Shown here in pieces: positions 43,037 through 52,065 of a stretch of 64,000 bases of DNA. Source of the DNA: Streptomyces sp. SCL15-4 (lineage in GTDB: Bacteria; Actinomycetota; Actinomycetes; Streptomycetales; Streptomycetaceae); NCBI RefSeq assembly GCF_033366695.1, contig NZ_JAOBTQ010000001.1:62001-126000 (forward strand), read 5' to 3'. The number at the start of each line of letters is the position of its first letter. The first letter of the stretch is position 1. A program made the position numbers and the translations under genes. The notes under the pieces are model-generated. The model was given only the letters and a program-made list of their open reading frames with translations. It was not told the DNA's origin and did no database searches.

Positions 43037-43954
43037 ATGACGATCGACGAGCTGCCCATCGCGTGGAGGCTGTCCCCCGAGGACGTCCAGGCGGGGTGGC
43101 GTGCGCTGTGGTGGACCGTGGGACCGGACGGCGAACTCGCCGTGATGCTGGTCCAGCGCAGGTACCTGAGCCGCGACAAGTATCCCCGCGGGTGGGTCGG
43201 ATGGCATGTCGAGACGCCCTTCGACGGGGAACTGGTCATCACCTCAGGGCAGGAGCAGCGGCGCATCCCGGTCGAAGGGATCGACATGCGGCCCAGACAT
43301 CTGGCCCTGCTCCCCGGATCCCGGTTCCTGCTGGCGTCGGGCCGTACCCGCCGGGACGCGGAGGGAGACTGGCGGGCGAACGCCGTCGTGTACTCCCCCG
43401 AGGGTCGACAAGAGGGCTCCTTCTGCCTCGGTGACGACATTCCGGCCCTGGTCACCGACCGCAGCGGGGGGATCTGGACCGCCTACGGCGACGAGGGTGT
43501 CTACGGCGGCCACCCGGAGTCCGCGGCCGGCCTGGCGGGCTGGAACACCCGGGGTGTCGCCACGTGGGCGCCGAAGGGGAGACTTCCCGACTGGCCGCTG
43601 GAGGGCTGCACGGCCGCCACGGAAGGCGAGTCAGTGTGGCTGGTCTGGTACAGCCCCAAAGGAACCTTTCTCACCAGGATCACACCCTCCACCGGCGAAG
43701 TCGCGAGCTACCGCAGCCCGGTGAAAACCCCGGACGGATTCGCCGTGCGCGGCACACGGGTGGTCCTGACCAGCCGCGACCACTACAAGCGCAGGACCAC
43801 CGTGACCCGCGCGGAGTTGGTTGGCGACGTGTGTGTCACCACCGGCCAGGAGCGGGTGCGGGTGCCCGGGCGGGTGGTGATGCATTGCGGCCAGGGCCGC
43901 GACGGCACCCTGTTTCTCCGCGCCGGCCGCACCTGGGTGCGTATCGAAGCCTGA
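43037..43954 (+). CDS. Hypothetical protein, beta-propeller-like
   Basis: 305 residues. Alternating short beta strands with Gly/Trp turns recur about every 45 residues: LWWTVGPDGELAVMLVQRRY, HLALLPGSRFLLASGRTRR, NAVVYSPEGRQEGSFCLGDD, LVTDRSGGIWTAYGDEGVYG, GESVWLVWYSPKGTFLTRIT, FAVRGTRVVLTSRDHYKRRT, LFLRAGRTWVRIEA. This is the pattern of a propeller-type protein. No signal peptide. Homologous proteins are common in Streptomyces as uncharacterised single genes. A remnant of an AraC-type regulator follows on the other strand. Confidence 0.7.
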   Translation: MTIDELPIAWRLSPEDVQAGWRALWWTVGPDGELAVMLVQRRYLSRDKYPRGWVGWHVETPFDGELVITSGQEQRRIPVEGIDMRPRHLALLPGSRFLLASGRTRRDAEGDWRANAVVYSPEGRQEGSFCLGDDIPALVTDRSGGIWTAYGDEGVYGGHPESAAGLAGWNTRGVATWAPKGRLPDWPLEGCTAATEGESVWLVWYSPKGTFLTRITPSTGEVASYRSPVKTPDGFAVRGTRVVLTSRDHYKRRTTVTRAELVGDVCVTTGQERVRVPGRVVMHCGQGRDGTLFLRAGRTWVRIEA

Positions 43955-43959
43955 GACCC

Positions 43960-44125
43960 GCGGCTGCCAGACCCGCGGCAGGGAGCCCGTGAAGGTTCGC
44001 CGGTAGGCCGCCGGGGAGGCGCCGATCGCCGCCGAGAGGTGCCGGCGCAGGGAGACGGCCGCGCCGAAGCCCGCGTGGGCCGCGACGTCCTCGACGGATT
44101 CCTCGCGGGAACCGGCCTCTCCCTA
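43960..44125 (-). pseudogene. AraC/GlxA-family regulator, C-terminal remnant
   Basis: EESVEDVAAHAGFGAAVSLR, RHLSAAIGASPAAYRRTFTG is the second helix-turn-helix of an AraC-type protein. Nothing of the rest is found upstream (44.13 kb onwards). Confidence 0.6.
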
Positions 44126-44208
44126 GACCTTCCGCCATCATCACCCTGACGCCGACGTCAGTAGCCCGTTTGACCAACCGCAACGCTCAACAGCACAGAC
44201 CGACGGAC

Positions 44209-44889
44209 CTACGGTGCCGACAGTGCCGTGCGCTCGGCTTTCTCCAGCCAGTCGGTGTACCAGCGGGCGAACGTCACCGGTGTACCGTCGTCGTCGAGTA
44301 GCGGGGCGAGGTCGACGTCGTCCACCCGGCAGTCGGACCAAATTGTGCCACGGTGGCTGCCGCTGATGATCAGCCACTCTCTCTGGGCGCAGCCCAGGTG
44401 GGAGATCACGATGGCACCGGCAGTGCGCTGCGGGGCGAACATGGTGACCTCCCACCGCTCGTCCCACGCCTCAATGGCGTCGTCGAAGTCCTCGATGTCG
44501 TCGAAATCCTCTTCCTCGGGGCGTTGGGCAAGAAGGTCGTCGACCAGCTTCGGGTCCGGGCCTTGGTCGGGAAACGGCTCGGCAAGCCTCGACAGGTCGG
44601 CCAGGTCCGCGCCGTCACCTTCCCAACGCCAGCGGCCTTGCACGCGCCGAACCGGGAACAGGCCGTACGCGGGGCCAGCGCCACCTGCGCCAACGTGCAG
44701 CAAGAAGGTCCGGTACTCCTCTGGCAGCCGCACGCCCGTCTGAGCCTCGAGTTCGGAAAGCTCGCCCTCGCTAAGCGGGTCCTCCACGATCCACCTGTGC
44801 CCCGATGCACCGAACACCTTGCTGCCAAAAGGCCCTGCACCCGCCGCCTCGACCCGCTGACGCACGCCCGCCCACCACTGATCAGTCAT
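44209..44889 (-). CDS. SMI1/KNR4-family protein
   Basis: 226 residues from the ATG at 44889. The SMI1/KNR4 fold is recognised from WIVEDPLSEGELSELEAQTG, VRLPEEYRTFLLHVGAGGAG, YGLFPVRRVQGRW in the first half and AIVISHLGCAQREWLIISGS, HRGTIWSDCRVDDVDLAPLL, TFARWYTDWLEKAE at the end. A long acidic segment (EEEDFDDIEDFDD) lies between. Such proteins are often immunity proteins against contact-dependent toxins, but solitary copies are common. No toxin gene lies next to it. Confidence 0.85.
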   Translation of the reverse strand: MTDQWWAGVRQRVEAAGAGPFGSKVFGASGHRWIVEDPLSEGELSELEAQTGVRLPEEYRTFLLHVGAGGAGPAYGLFPVRRVQGRWRWEGDGADLADLSRLAEPFPDQGPDPKLVDDLLAQRPEEEDFDDIEDFDDAIEAWDERWEVTMFAPQRTAGAIVISHLGCAQREWLIISGSHRGTIWSDCRVDDVDLAPLLDDDGTPVTFARWYTDWLEKAERTALSAP

Positions 44890-45194
44890 GCACAGACCGT
44901 ACGTGCAGCCACCGACACCTGGGGCGCGGGGACTGCCGGCCCGGCGGCCGACCACCCGGCCGCCGGGCCTGATCAAGCACAGTCGGACCTGCCGGACCCA
45001 ACAGCGCTGACCGGTCTGACCGTGGCGGGCGGCGTGCAGTTCCTCCAACAGCGCCAAGGCCTCGTCGCGGGCGGCGGCCGCCGCGGTGTCGGCGGAGTCC
45101 CAGAGGCCGGGCAGGGGCCCGGCGGGCATCTCCAGGACCAGGCCATGGGCGGTGAGGGGGTCGGCGAGCACGGTGAGCTCGGTGGCGTCGCGGC
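44890..45194. other. Intergenic, no supported gene
   Basis: The minus-strand frame upstream of the SMI1-like gene is open, with some coding character (ATELTVLADPLTAHGLVLEM, AAAARDEALALLEELHAARH), but without a start that makes sense. It may be the 3' end of a lost gene. Confidence 0.3.
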
Positions 45195-45660
45195 TTAGCC
45201 GCTCATCACCGTCAAGGTCGAGGCCCGTCGCCCCGGGCAACTGCGGCAGCGGCTCGACGAGGAGACCGAGGGCCTGGCCGACGACATCGACCAGTGGAAC
45301 ATCGAGTTCATGGACCAGCCCGCCTCCATCGGCGCCCTGCCGCGGACCGCCTCTGATCAGTGGAAACTCCAGCCACACACCCGGGACGCCCCGGAGAAAC
45401 GTCGGCGATATCGACTGCTCGGGCGAGGACATCGAGCACGACTGGCTCGCGCGCACGGGCTGTTGGAGCCACACCGGGCGGGTGCTGCTGACCTACGAGC
45501 AGGTACGCGGCTAGGAGCTGCCCGCGACCGAGGGCAAGCACGGCGATCCGAGGTGGCCGGCCTTCGCCCGCTGCTACGGCTTCGCCCCCCGTTGCGACCG
45601 GTTACACGACGGCGCGCCGGACGCGGCGGTCCGGGACGCGCTGGAGCGAACAGGGCCCGG
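45195..45660 (+). pseudogene. Interrupted hypothetical gene
   Basis: Good plus-strand coding runs as ITVKVEARRPGQLRQRLDEE, TEGLADDIDQWNIEFMDQPA and then, in another frame, GDIDCSGEDIEHDWLARTGC, WSHTGRVLLTYEQVRG, an in-frame TAG at 45512-45514, and ELPATEGKHGDPRWPAFARC, YGFAPRCDRLHDG. One frameshift and one amber codon interrupt about 150 residues. I do not know the family. Confidence 0.4.
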
Positions 45661-45879
45661 CAAACGACAGCGGACGACGGCAAGGCGACAGGCCACAGGC
45701 GACAGGCGACCAGCACGGCACGCGCGGCACGGGAAGGGCCAAGGCGCCCGCCGGGCAGCGCCACAGGCGCGACAGCGGCGGGCCTGGTGACCGACCGGCG
45801 GTCTCGCGAACCGGCCCGGCGGCGGACACGCGGCCCGGCCCCAGCCAGGGCCGGCGCGTTCCGGCCGCGTGCGGCGGCG

Positions 45880-46350
45880 TGGCGTGCGCGGTGTCGAGGA
45901 TGACGCGGGAGACGTCCAGGAACCCGGCGTCGGCCAGGCGGTGCAGCACGACTTCGTGCAGCCTTCCCCAGACGCCCGCCCCGGACCAGATCAGGAACCG
46001 GCGGTGGGCGGTCGACTTCGATATCCCGGAGCAGGGCGGCAGCGACCGCCAGGCGCACCCGCTGACCAGCACATAGACGATGACCGCGAACACCGTCTCA
46101 TCAGGCGCGTTCTACGTTCCCCCGCCCTGTGGCCGTGTCCGTTGCCCCGGAATCAACGGCGATCTCCCACAAGCCGTCGGCACGATCCAGCTCCACGTTC
46201 CCGCGCCATACCGGGCCAACGTCCGCCTCACCACGCAGGACACACTCTCAACCACCGCTACGAACGCCATCCCCCCGACTCCCTGTCGTTCTCGGCCTCG
46301 CTGCCGCTCTCTGCTGCTACAAGCGACTCGTCCGACTCACCACATAGGAC
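45880..46350. mobile_element. Scrambled IS5-family remnant, two pieces in opposite orientation
   Basis: Minus strand (45880-46240): VFAVIVYVLVSGCAWRSLPP, SKSTAHRRFLIWSGAGVWGR and LHEVVLHRLADAGFLDVSRV with the first Asp (ILDTAH), ending abruptly. Plus strand (46220-46347): LNHRYERHP then LGLAAALCCYKRLVRLTT and a stop, the end of the same kind of transposase. The middle is deleted and one part is inverted. Frameshifts also break the N-terminal 40 residues. Confidence 0.65.
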
Positions 46351-46361
46351 ACGGTCGTACT

Positions 46362-47819
46362 TCATGGCCGCTTCGCGCGAGCAGGGTCGATTAACCGATC
46401 CCGCGGCGGGAGGGTGGCTGTGAATACCGGGAGGAGTTCGCCGCCGGCGGAGACGTTGATGACCGCGTTCGTTGAGATGCGTGTCAAGCAGCCGGTGACC
46501 AGGTCGCCCAGCAGCATAGGATCGGTGCCCTCGATGAGTCGGTGAAATGAGAGCCGGCCGTTGATGAGGAGAGGATATTCGGCTGTCGGGGCGCGAACGC
46601 GCTCTTGCAGCACGTGGGGGGTCAGGAGAGCTCTCCCGAGGGCCGCGTCCCAGGAACTGGGCGAGGTTTCCCAGCCGCAAAGCACACCATAGCCGGCGCC
46701 GGCGTTGTCGGGCTTGAGGACCAAGCGGTTACGGTGCTCATGGGCGAACTGCAAGAGATCGACGTCCTCGGCCTGATACAGGACGCGGCCAGGGCGGACG
46801 GAGCGAGACCACGGCACGTGACGGAGCACCGCGGCCGCTTCATCGTCGGGAAGCCAGCTCTGCACCCGCTCATCGCTCAGGAGCCCGAACACCGCCTTGC
46901 GCTGGGAGAGTCCCGCCGCCAGTGGGTTGACGACCGCGCAAGCGCCTGTTGCCACCGCCTTCACCAGCGGATGGCTCAACACATCGGGGCCGAGCCTGCG
47001 ATACAGCTCGAAGACGGGCACGCGCCGGTAGACGAGCGTGACGGGGCACCGCCTTCCTTCCGAGATGCGGGCCGTCAGTTTGCCGCGCGAGAAGGACAGA
47101 TCGTCAGGCGTGCATACCAGCGCCGGCACGCCTCTGTCCCGGAAAGCGGAGCAGACCAGGTCGAACTCACCCGCCCACGCGCCCTCCGGCCAGTCCACCA
47201 CCGCCACAGACGGGTTGGCCCCCGGCTCACCTGCAGCATGCCAGGCACTGAGCAACAGGTCGACGACGCGCTCCAGCATGGGAACGGGCTGGAGGCTGAC
47301 GCTTTCACTCAGACCCCGCAGCGCGGCCGTGGAGGTGTAGATGCCCGCGAGTTGTTCCTGGACGATCACACATGCGCAGCTGTCGGCGTTGTACTCCACG
47401 AAGCGCACCTCCTGCCCGCTGCCGAATCCATCCAGTCGCCCGATCAGGCCGGCTTCCTCCCCCGGGCCCGGCACGCGGGCCAGAGCCCTCTCAATCGGAT
47501 CGAGCACGACACTGTCGCGCACGGCGGCGGGCAGTCCGCCGCCGGGAGACAGAAGATGCGAGGCCAGCCTGCGTGCTGCACGTGCGACTAGACGACCCCG
47601 TTCAGCAACAGACTGATGTTCGGCAGCCGGCATCAGCCGAGGACGCAGCACACGCGTCATAGGCCGATCCCCGTACATCAACCCCAGAGATCGCTGACCG
47701 GTTACCAGTTGCTTATGCGTCAGCTCCGCAATCCTGGGTGCGCTGAGAAACTCATGGTAGCGATTCACCAGAGCCTGGTGCGCATAATTCCCGTCCGCCG
47801 TATCGGGCATTACGATCAC
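46362..47819 (-). CDS. Circularly permuted ATP-grasp family protein
   Basis: 485 residues from GTG 47819, chosen for GGAGG four bases upstream; ATG 47810 is three codons in. FVEYNADSCACVIVQEQLAG, VAVVDWPEGAWAGEFDLVCS, CTPDDLSFSRGKL, VTLVYRRVPVFELYRRLGPD, AVVNPLAAGLSQRKAVFGLL and NRLVLKPDNAGAGYGVLCGW are the motifs of the circularly permuted ATP-grasp (glutathionylspermidine synthase-like) superfamily, with the metal-binding E-x-N-A and the K-P-x-x-G-x-G-x-G loop. It should form an acyl-phosphate and ligate an amine or thiol; the substrate is unknown. Its stop abuts an IS remnant, so the last residues may be altered. Confidence 0.8.
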   Translation of the reverse strand: MIVMPDTADGNYAHQALVNRYHEFLSAPRIAELTHKQLVTGQRSLGLMYGDRPMTRVLRPRLMPAAEHQSVAERGRLVARAARRLASHLLSPGGGLPAAVRDSVVLDPIERALARVPGPGEEAGLIGRLDGFGSGQEVRFVEYNADSCACVIVQEQLAGIYTSTAALRGLSESVSLQPVPMLERVVDLLLSAWHAAGEPGANPSVAVVDWPEGAWAGEFDLVCSAFRDRGVPALVCTPDDLSFSRGKLTARISEGRRCPVTLVYRRVPVFELYRRLGPDVLSHPLVKAVATGACAVVNPLAAGLSQRKAVFGLLSDERVQSWLPDDEAAAVLRHVPWSRSVRPGRVLYQAEDVDLLQFAHEHRNRLVLKPDNAGAGYGVLCGWETSPSSWDAALGRALLTPHVLQERVRAPTAEYPLLINGRLSFHRLIEGTDPMLLGDLVTGCLTRISTNAVINVSAGGELLPVFTATLPPRDRLIDPARAKRP

Positions 47820-48137
47820 GCAACCTCCTGAGCTTTTCCTGGATGCGCCGGTATCTCCTCGGATAGTTACGCCGAGCATTCCTCATCCGGCCGGATCCAG
47901 CACATCGTCCAGCCCCGCGCGCGACATGAACCGATCGGACACGGTGAAAGCGCTTCTCGACGCTCGTGAACCGTTTTCATCCTGAATATGTGCAGGTCAG
48001 CAGAGTGCGGACGGCTTGGACGGCTGTGCCGATGCCGCGGGTGGAACAGCGGGCTCGCCGCAGGAACCGCCAGTTGAGTGGGGCGAAGGGGTGTTCGCCG
48101 GGGGGCTCGGACGTACATCCGCCGCCTAGTACACCAA
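47820..48137. other. Upstream region of the ATP-grasp gene, no supported gene
   Basis: The first 60 bases (minus-strand leader) contain the GGAGG site. Between 48000 and 48120 the minus strand reads GEHPFAPLNWRFLRRARCST then GIGTAVQAVRTLLTCTYSG, a possible fragment of unknown origin. The rest shows nothing. Confidence 0.3.
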
Positions 48138-48445
48138 TCAGGTCGGCCGGTCGGTGCCGGCGGGCCGGACGAGCTGCATCAGGCCCTCGTTGATCCGGAC
48201 GGACTGCACGCCGTCGGCGCAGTCGAGGAACGCGCTCCAGGTTGCGAGGGCGGTCTCGGTGTTGCCGCGCTTGAGCTGGACGTGGCCGAGGTCGGCGAGC
48301 ACGATCACCCGCGTTCTCTTGCGGTCCAGGCCGACCGCTCCAACGTCGACGCCGTGCACACCGGTGACTGCTGGGCCGCAGCCCGCAGCGGCGGGTGTCT
48401 CTCGCCCGCCAACGCTCCCCATTGGTCGCCGGCGAACTGACACAG
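48138..48445 (-). pseudogene. XRE/TPR-type regulator, C-terminal remnant
   Basis: RTRVIVLADLGHVQLKRGNT, ETALATWSAFLDCADGVQSV, RINEGLMQLVR is the last TPR pair of the large Streptomyces XRE-type regulators. FAGDQWGALAGERHPPLRAA precedes it in another frame. The N-terminal helix-turn-helix is absent. Confidence 0.55.
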
Positions 48446-48614
48446 TGAAAACCCGCCCGGCGTCAGCTGTATCCGCGAGGTTCGAGGTCTGAGGTGGGTC
48501 GGTGGGCCGCGCGGAAACAGGGTGGCCGTGGTCGCCGGCACCAGCCCGCCTTGAGGAGTTTGTGCTGCAGGGGACGGTGCGTTCAGCATCTGCCTCGCGA
48601 GCCCCGGCCTGCGC

Positions 48615-48703
48615 TCGCGGTCTCCGTGGGCGCGGAGAGCAGCAGGTGACGCTGCGGGTGCAGCCCGGGTACGGGGGACCATCCCCGCGGGCGCGGGGAG
48701 CAG
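48615..48703 (+). CRISPR. Second type I-E-like CRISPR repeat pair
   Basis: The unit at 48676-48703, GGACCATCCCCGCG followed by GGCGCGGGGAGCAG, closely follows the type I-E repeat of Streptomyces (CCCCGCG...CGCGGGGA). A weaker unit at 48615-48642 ends in the same GGGCGCGGAGAGCAG pattern. The period is 61, the spacer 33 bases, and identity 19 of 28. No further units or cas genes are seen. Probably the leader-distal end of a lost array. Confidence 0.5.
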
Positions 48704-48911
48704 GGGCCATCAGGCGACGGCCGGGCGAGGCGGGCGAGGTGCGCCTCGCGCAGCTCCTCCCAGGGGGTGCACTGCTCGGGGTCGGGCAGGCCGTTGGTGG
48801 CGATGACCGTTGGCGGATCTGTCGTTTCGCACTGGCAGGTCTCGTTAGCGCTGATCCACGTCGTGTGCAGCCCGGCCCGCGCGGGAGCGATCCGGCGATG
48901 GCGTGATCCCT

Positions 48912-49710
48912 ATGACGGCTGAAGACGAGGCGCTGGTCGGCGGCATGGCGAACGCGGGGGCAGTCTTCCGCCGAGGGGAGTTGGTGGAGCGGCCGGCACC
49001 GCGCAACGCGCGCGCCCTCCATGCCTATCTCCTTGAGCTGAAGGAGCACGGCTTCGACGCGGCGCCGACCCCTGTCGGTCTCACCGCGGATGGCCATGAG
49101 CAGCTGGCTTTCATCCCTGGCGACGTGGCTCTGCCGCCGTTCCCTGACCGGGCGATGACACGTTCTGCCCTCGACTCGGTGGAGAGGCTGCTGCGGCGTC
49201 TGCATGAGACCAGCGCGGCCGTCGCGGTCGACACCCGCGCCGAGTGGCCCCGGACCTCGCCGACCCGGAGGGGGAACGATGGTGTGCCACAACGACGTGT
49301 GCCCGGACAACGTCGTCTTCCGCGACGGTCGCGCCGCGGCCCTGATCGATTTCGACTTGGCGGCCCCGGGCCGTGCTCTGTGGGACATCGCCATGACCGC
49401 CCGCTATTGGGTGCCCATGCTTGATGGCGAGTTCCCGGCCGCTCTCTATCCTCCCGGGCTGGATGCGGCCGCACGGCTGCGGATTCTTGCCGACAGCTCC
49501 GGCCTCTCGGCTAGGGACCACGCCGAGTTGCCCGGCGTCATCGAGCAGGCCACGGAGGTCTGCCGGGCCTTCACCGCCCGTCGCGTGGCCGGCGGAGACC
49601 CCGGCTATCTCCAGGCGTCGGCCGAGCGCGGTGGGTGGGAACGCCGGGACCGCATGTCGACCTGGCTGGTGAACCACCGTCAGACGTTCACAGCTGCCCT
49701 GCTGAACTGA
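48912..49710 (+). pseudogene. Aminoglycoside phosphotransferase (APH)-like kinase, frameshifted
   Basis: ATG 48912 reads DEALVGGMANAGAVFRRGEL, LHAYLLELKEHGFDAAPTPV, LAFIPGDVALPPFPDRAMTR, LDSVERLLRRLHETSA. Near 49250-49280 the sense shifts frame and continues GGTMVCHNDVCPDNVVFRDG (catalytic HND..N), AAALIDFDLAAPGRALWDIA (D-F-D metal site), YWVPM, and ends STWLVNHRQTFTAALLN. All kinase motifs are present, so a single indel in the GGAGGGGGAA or CCCC run is the only defect and may be an error. The family includes antibiotic and small-molecule kinases. Confidence 0.75.
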
Positions 49711-50163
49711 CCGGCCTGGACGTTCGAGGACAGAACCACAAAAGCAGGCTGTCCGTGCCTCGGAGGGACGGATTCGCACCCTTGCTGACCATGGTTGTCC
49801 GCTCCGAAGGGCACGCTATGGGCACGGCGTCGCGAGATGGCGGGGTGTCGTGTCCACGATGCCTTCTCTTCGCCCGGGAGCCGTCGATACGTAGCCCGAC
49901 TGTGGCTACTCGTTGTGACTGCACACGAATGCCGATCCCTTGCGCCTGGTTCGGAAATGTGCCGCGTGGCGTGGGCTTCTCCATGTGGTGAGAGGCTCAG
50001 GTCCGCCCACTGCGCGTACTGTCGCGGGCCGTGCCCTGCCGGTCGCGGTACCCCCGGACGGAGTACGTGCGGTCGTGCGGACGTACAGGCGAGGCGAGGG
50101 TGGTTACGGCGGCGACCGCCCATGTCGCCGCGGCCCTCCCACCTAGCCTGCGAGGGAATCGAC
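49711..50163. other. About 450 bases without a supported gene
   Basis: A minus-strand T-arm-like string near 49760 did not fold into a tRNA. The plus-strand frame leading into the sulfatase is open but has poor coding bias. A promoter is expected near 50100, but none is clear. Confidence 0.35.
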
Positions 50164-52065
50164 ATGACGCAGAGCACCGATGCCAAGCCCGCGGAGCGCC
50201 AGGTCGCGGAGGCCAACACGGCTGTGCGGGAGCGGTTCGCCTTCGACGACGAGCGGGATCTCGAGGACGCGCGGCGCGGTTTCATGGGCACAGCGGCGGA
50301 GAGCGTGATCCAGGGCCGGGACGAGCGCGCGGTGTGGGACCTGTGCGCGTACGGGTTCCTCGACCAGGACTGCCCCGAGACGGCCAATCCCAGCCTGTGG
50401 CGGCAGAGCAGGCTGTGTTCCGACCACGGGCTGTTCGAGGTGACCGAGGGCATCTACCAGGTGCGCGGTTTCGACCTGTCGAACATGACGATCGTGGAGG
50501 GGGAGCGAGGGATCCTGGTCATCGATCCACTGCTGTGCGCCGAGACCGCGGCGGCGGGGCTGGCCCTCTACCGTTCCCACCGGGGTGAGCGCCCGGTGAG
50601 CGCCGTGCTGTACACCCATAGCCACGCCGACCACTTCGGTGGCGTCCGGGGCGTCGTCACGGAGGAGGATGTCGCCGGCGGTGTGCCGGTGTTCGCCCCG
50701 CACGGTTTCCTGGAGCACGCGGTCAGCGAGAACGTCTACGCCGGTACGGCGATGGGCCGGCGCGCCGCCTACATGTACGGTGCCGCACTGCCGAAGGGCG
50801 GGCGGGGGCAGATCGGCGCGGGCCTCGGGCAGACCACGTCCACCGGCGCGGTCGGCCTGATCCCGCCGACGGCGGACATCACCCGCACCGGGCAGACGGA
50901 GACCGTCGACGGGATCCGGATGGTCTTCCAGCTCACCCCGGGCACAGAGGCGCCCGCGGAGCTGAACATCCACTTCCCGGACCACGCGGCGCTGTGCATG
51001 GCGGAGAACGCCACCCACAACCTGCACAACCTGCTGACCCTGCGGGGTGCGGAGGTCCGCGACCCGCGCGTGTGGGCCCGCTACCTCACCGAGGCCATCA
51101 CCCTGTTCGCGGGATCCAGCGACGTGGCGTTCGCCTCCCACCACTGGCCGACCTGGGGCCGCGACCGGGTGCTGACGTTCCTGAGCGAGCAGCGCGACCT
51201 GTACGCCTACCTCCACGACCAGACCGTACGCATGCTCAACCAGGGCCTGACCGGTCTGGAGATCGCCGAGGAGATGACACTGCCTCCCGCTCTGGAACGG
51301 GCCTGGCACACCCACGGCTACTACGGCTCGGTCAGCCACAACACCAAGGCCATCTACCAGCGGTACATGGGCTGGTTCGACGGCAACCCGGCGCATCTGT
51401 GGGAGTACCCGCCGGCGAAGTCCGCGCAACGGTACGTGGAGTTCATGGGCGGCGCCGACGAAGTCCTGCGCCGGGCCCAGCAGTCGTTCGCCGCCGGTGA
51501 CTTCCGCTGGGTGGCCCAGGTCGTCAACCACGTCGTCTTCGCCGACCCGGACAACGCCGAAGCCCGCGCGCTCCAGGCCGACGCGCTGGAACAACTCGGG
51601 TACGGCAGCGAGAACGGCACCTGGCGGAACTTCTACCTCATGGGCGCGCTGGAGCTGCGTCACGGCTCGGTCGGCACCCCCACGGTCACCGCCTCGCCCG
51701 ACGTGTTGGCGGCCCTGTCCCTGGAGCAGCTCTTCGACGCCCTCGCCATCCGGGTGGACGGCCCGCGCAGCTGGGACGCGGACATCACCGTGCGCTGGAA
51801 CCCGGCTGGCGGCGAGCCGGTCACCCAGCGGCTGCGCAACGGCGTCCTCACCCAGGTCAGGGCCGCGAGCCCGGACGGGGCCGAACCGGACACCGAGATC
51901 ACCCTCACAGAGAGCGACCTGCGGGCCGTCCTGCTCGGCACCCTCACCCCGGACGAGCTGGCGGCCCGGGACACCGTCACGGTCACCGGAGACATCGGCC
52001 GGCTGACCGACCTGTTCGCCCACCTCGCCGCTCCCGACCCGGACTTCGCCATCGTCACGCCGTGA
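50164..52065 (+). CDS. Alkyl/linear primary sulfatase (SdsA-type)
   Basis: 633 residues, the usual SdsA1/BDS1 length. The start at ATG 50164 is supported by codon bias and by the N-terminus MTQSTDAKPAERQVAEANTA. The metallo-beta-lactamase core has LYTHSHADHFGGVRGV (HxHxDH), MCMAENATHNLHNLL-type metal ligands (Glu/His), and VAFASHHWPTWG. An alpha-helical dimerisation domain and the C-terminal sterol-carrier-like SCP2 domain (LSLEQLFDALAIRVDGPRSW, LLGTLTPDELAARDTVTVTG) follow. It hydrolyses alkyl sulfates such as SDS with two zinc ions. There is no signal peptide, so it acts inside the cell. Confidence 0.93.
   Translation: MTQSTDAKPAERQVAEANTAVRERFAFDDERDLEDARRGFMGTAAESVIQGRDERAVWDLCAYGFLDQDCPETANPSLWRQSRLCSDHGLFEVTEGIYQVRGFDLSNMTIVEGERGILVIDPLLCAETAAAGLALYRSHRGERPVSAVLYTHSHADHFGGVRGVVTEEDVAGGVPVFAPHGFLEHAVSENVYAGTAMGRRAAYMYGAALPKGGRGQIGAGLGQTTSTGAVGLIPPTADITRTGQTETVDGIRMVFQLTPGTEAPAELNIHFPDHAALCMAENATHNLHNLLTLRGAEVRDPRVWARYLTEAITLFAGSSDVAFASHHWPTWGRDRVLTFLSEQRDLYAYLHDQTVRMLNQGLTGLEIAEEMTLPPALERAWHTHGYYGSVSHNTKAIYQRYMGWFDGNPAHLWEYPPAKSAQRYVEFMGGADEVLRRAQQSFAAGDFRWVAQVVNHVVFADPDNAEARALQADALEQLGYGSENGTWRNFYLMGALELRHGSVGTPTVTASPDVLAALSLEQLFDALAIRVDGPRSWDADITVRWNPAGGEPVTQRLRNGVLTQVRAASPDGAEPDTEITLTESDLRAVLLGTLTPDELAARDTVTVTGDIGRLTDLFAHLAAPDPDFAIVTP

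Noticed and set aside
687..45514. Amber recoding as an explanation for three in-frame TAG codons
   Set aside because: TAG ends several normal genes here (XRE regulator, membrane protein at 9.7 kb, SCO6745-like protein), so it is read as stop.
46112..46255. 47-residue minus-strand ORF with a lantibiotic-like stretch (TWSWIVPTACG)
   Set aside because: It corresponds to the frameshifted N-terminus of the same IS5-type transposase (RPQGGGT is a family motif).
46258..46365. 35-residue acidic ORF overlapping the stop of the ATP-grasp gene (ATGA), looking like a RiPP precursor
   Set aside because: It is exactly antisense to the C-terminus of an IS5-type transposase remnant (LGLAAALCCYKRL), so the sequence is explained by the IS.
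49740..49830. T-arm-like string GGTGCGAATCC on the minus strand, suggesting a tRNA
   Set aside because: No acceptor, D-arm or anticodon stem could be folded around it.
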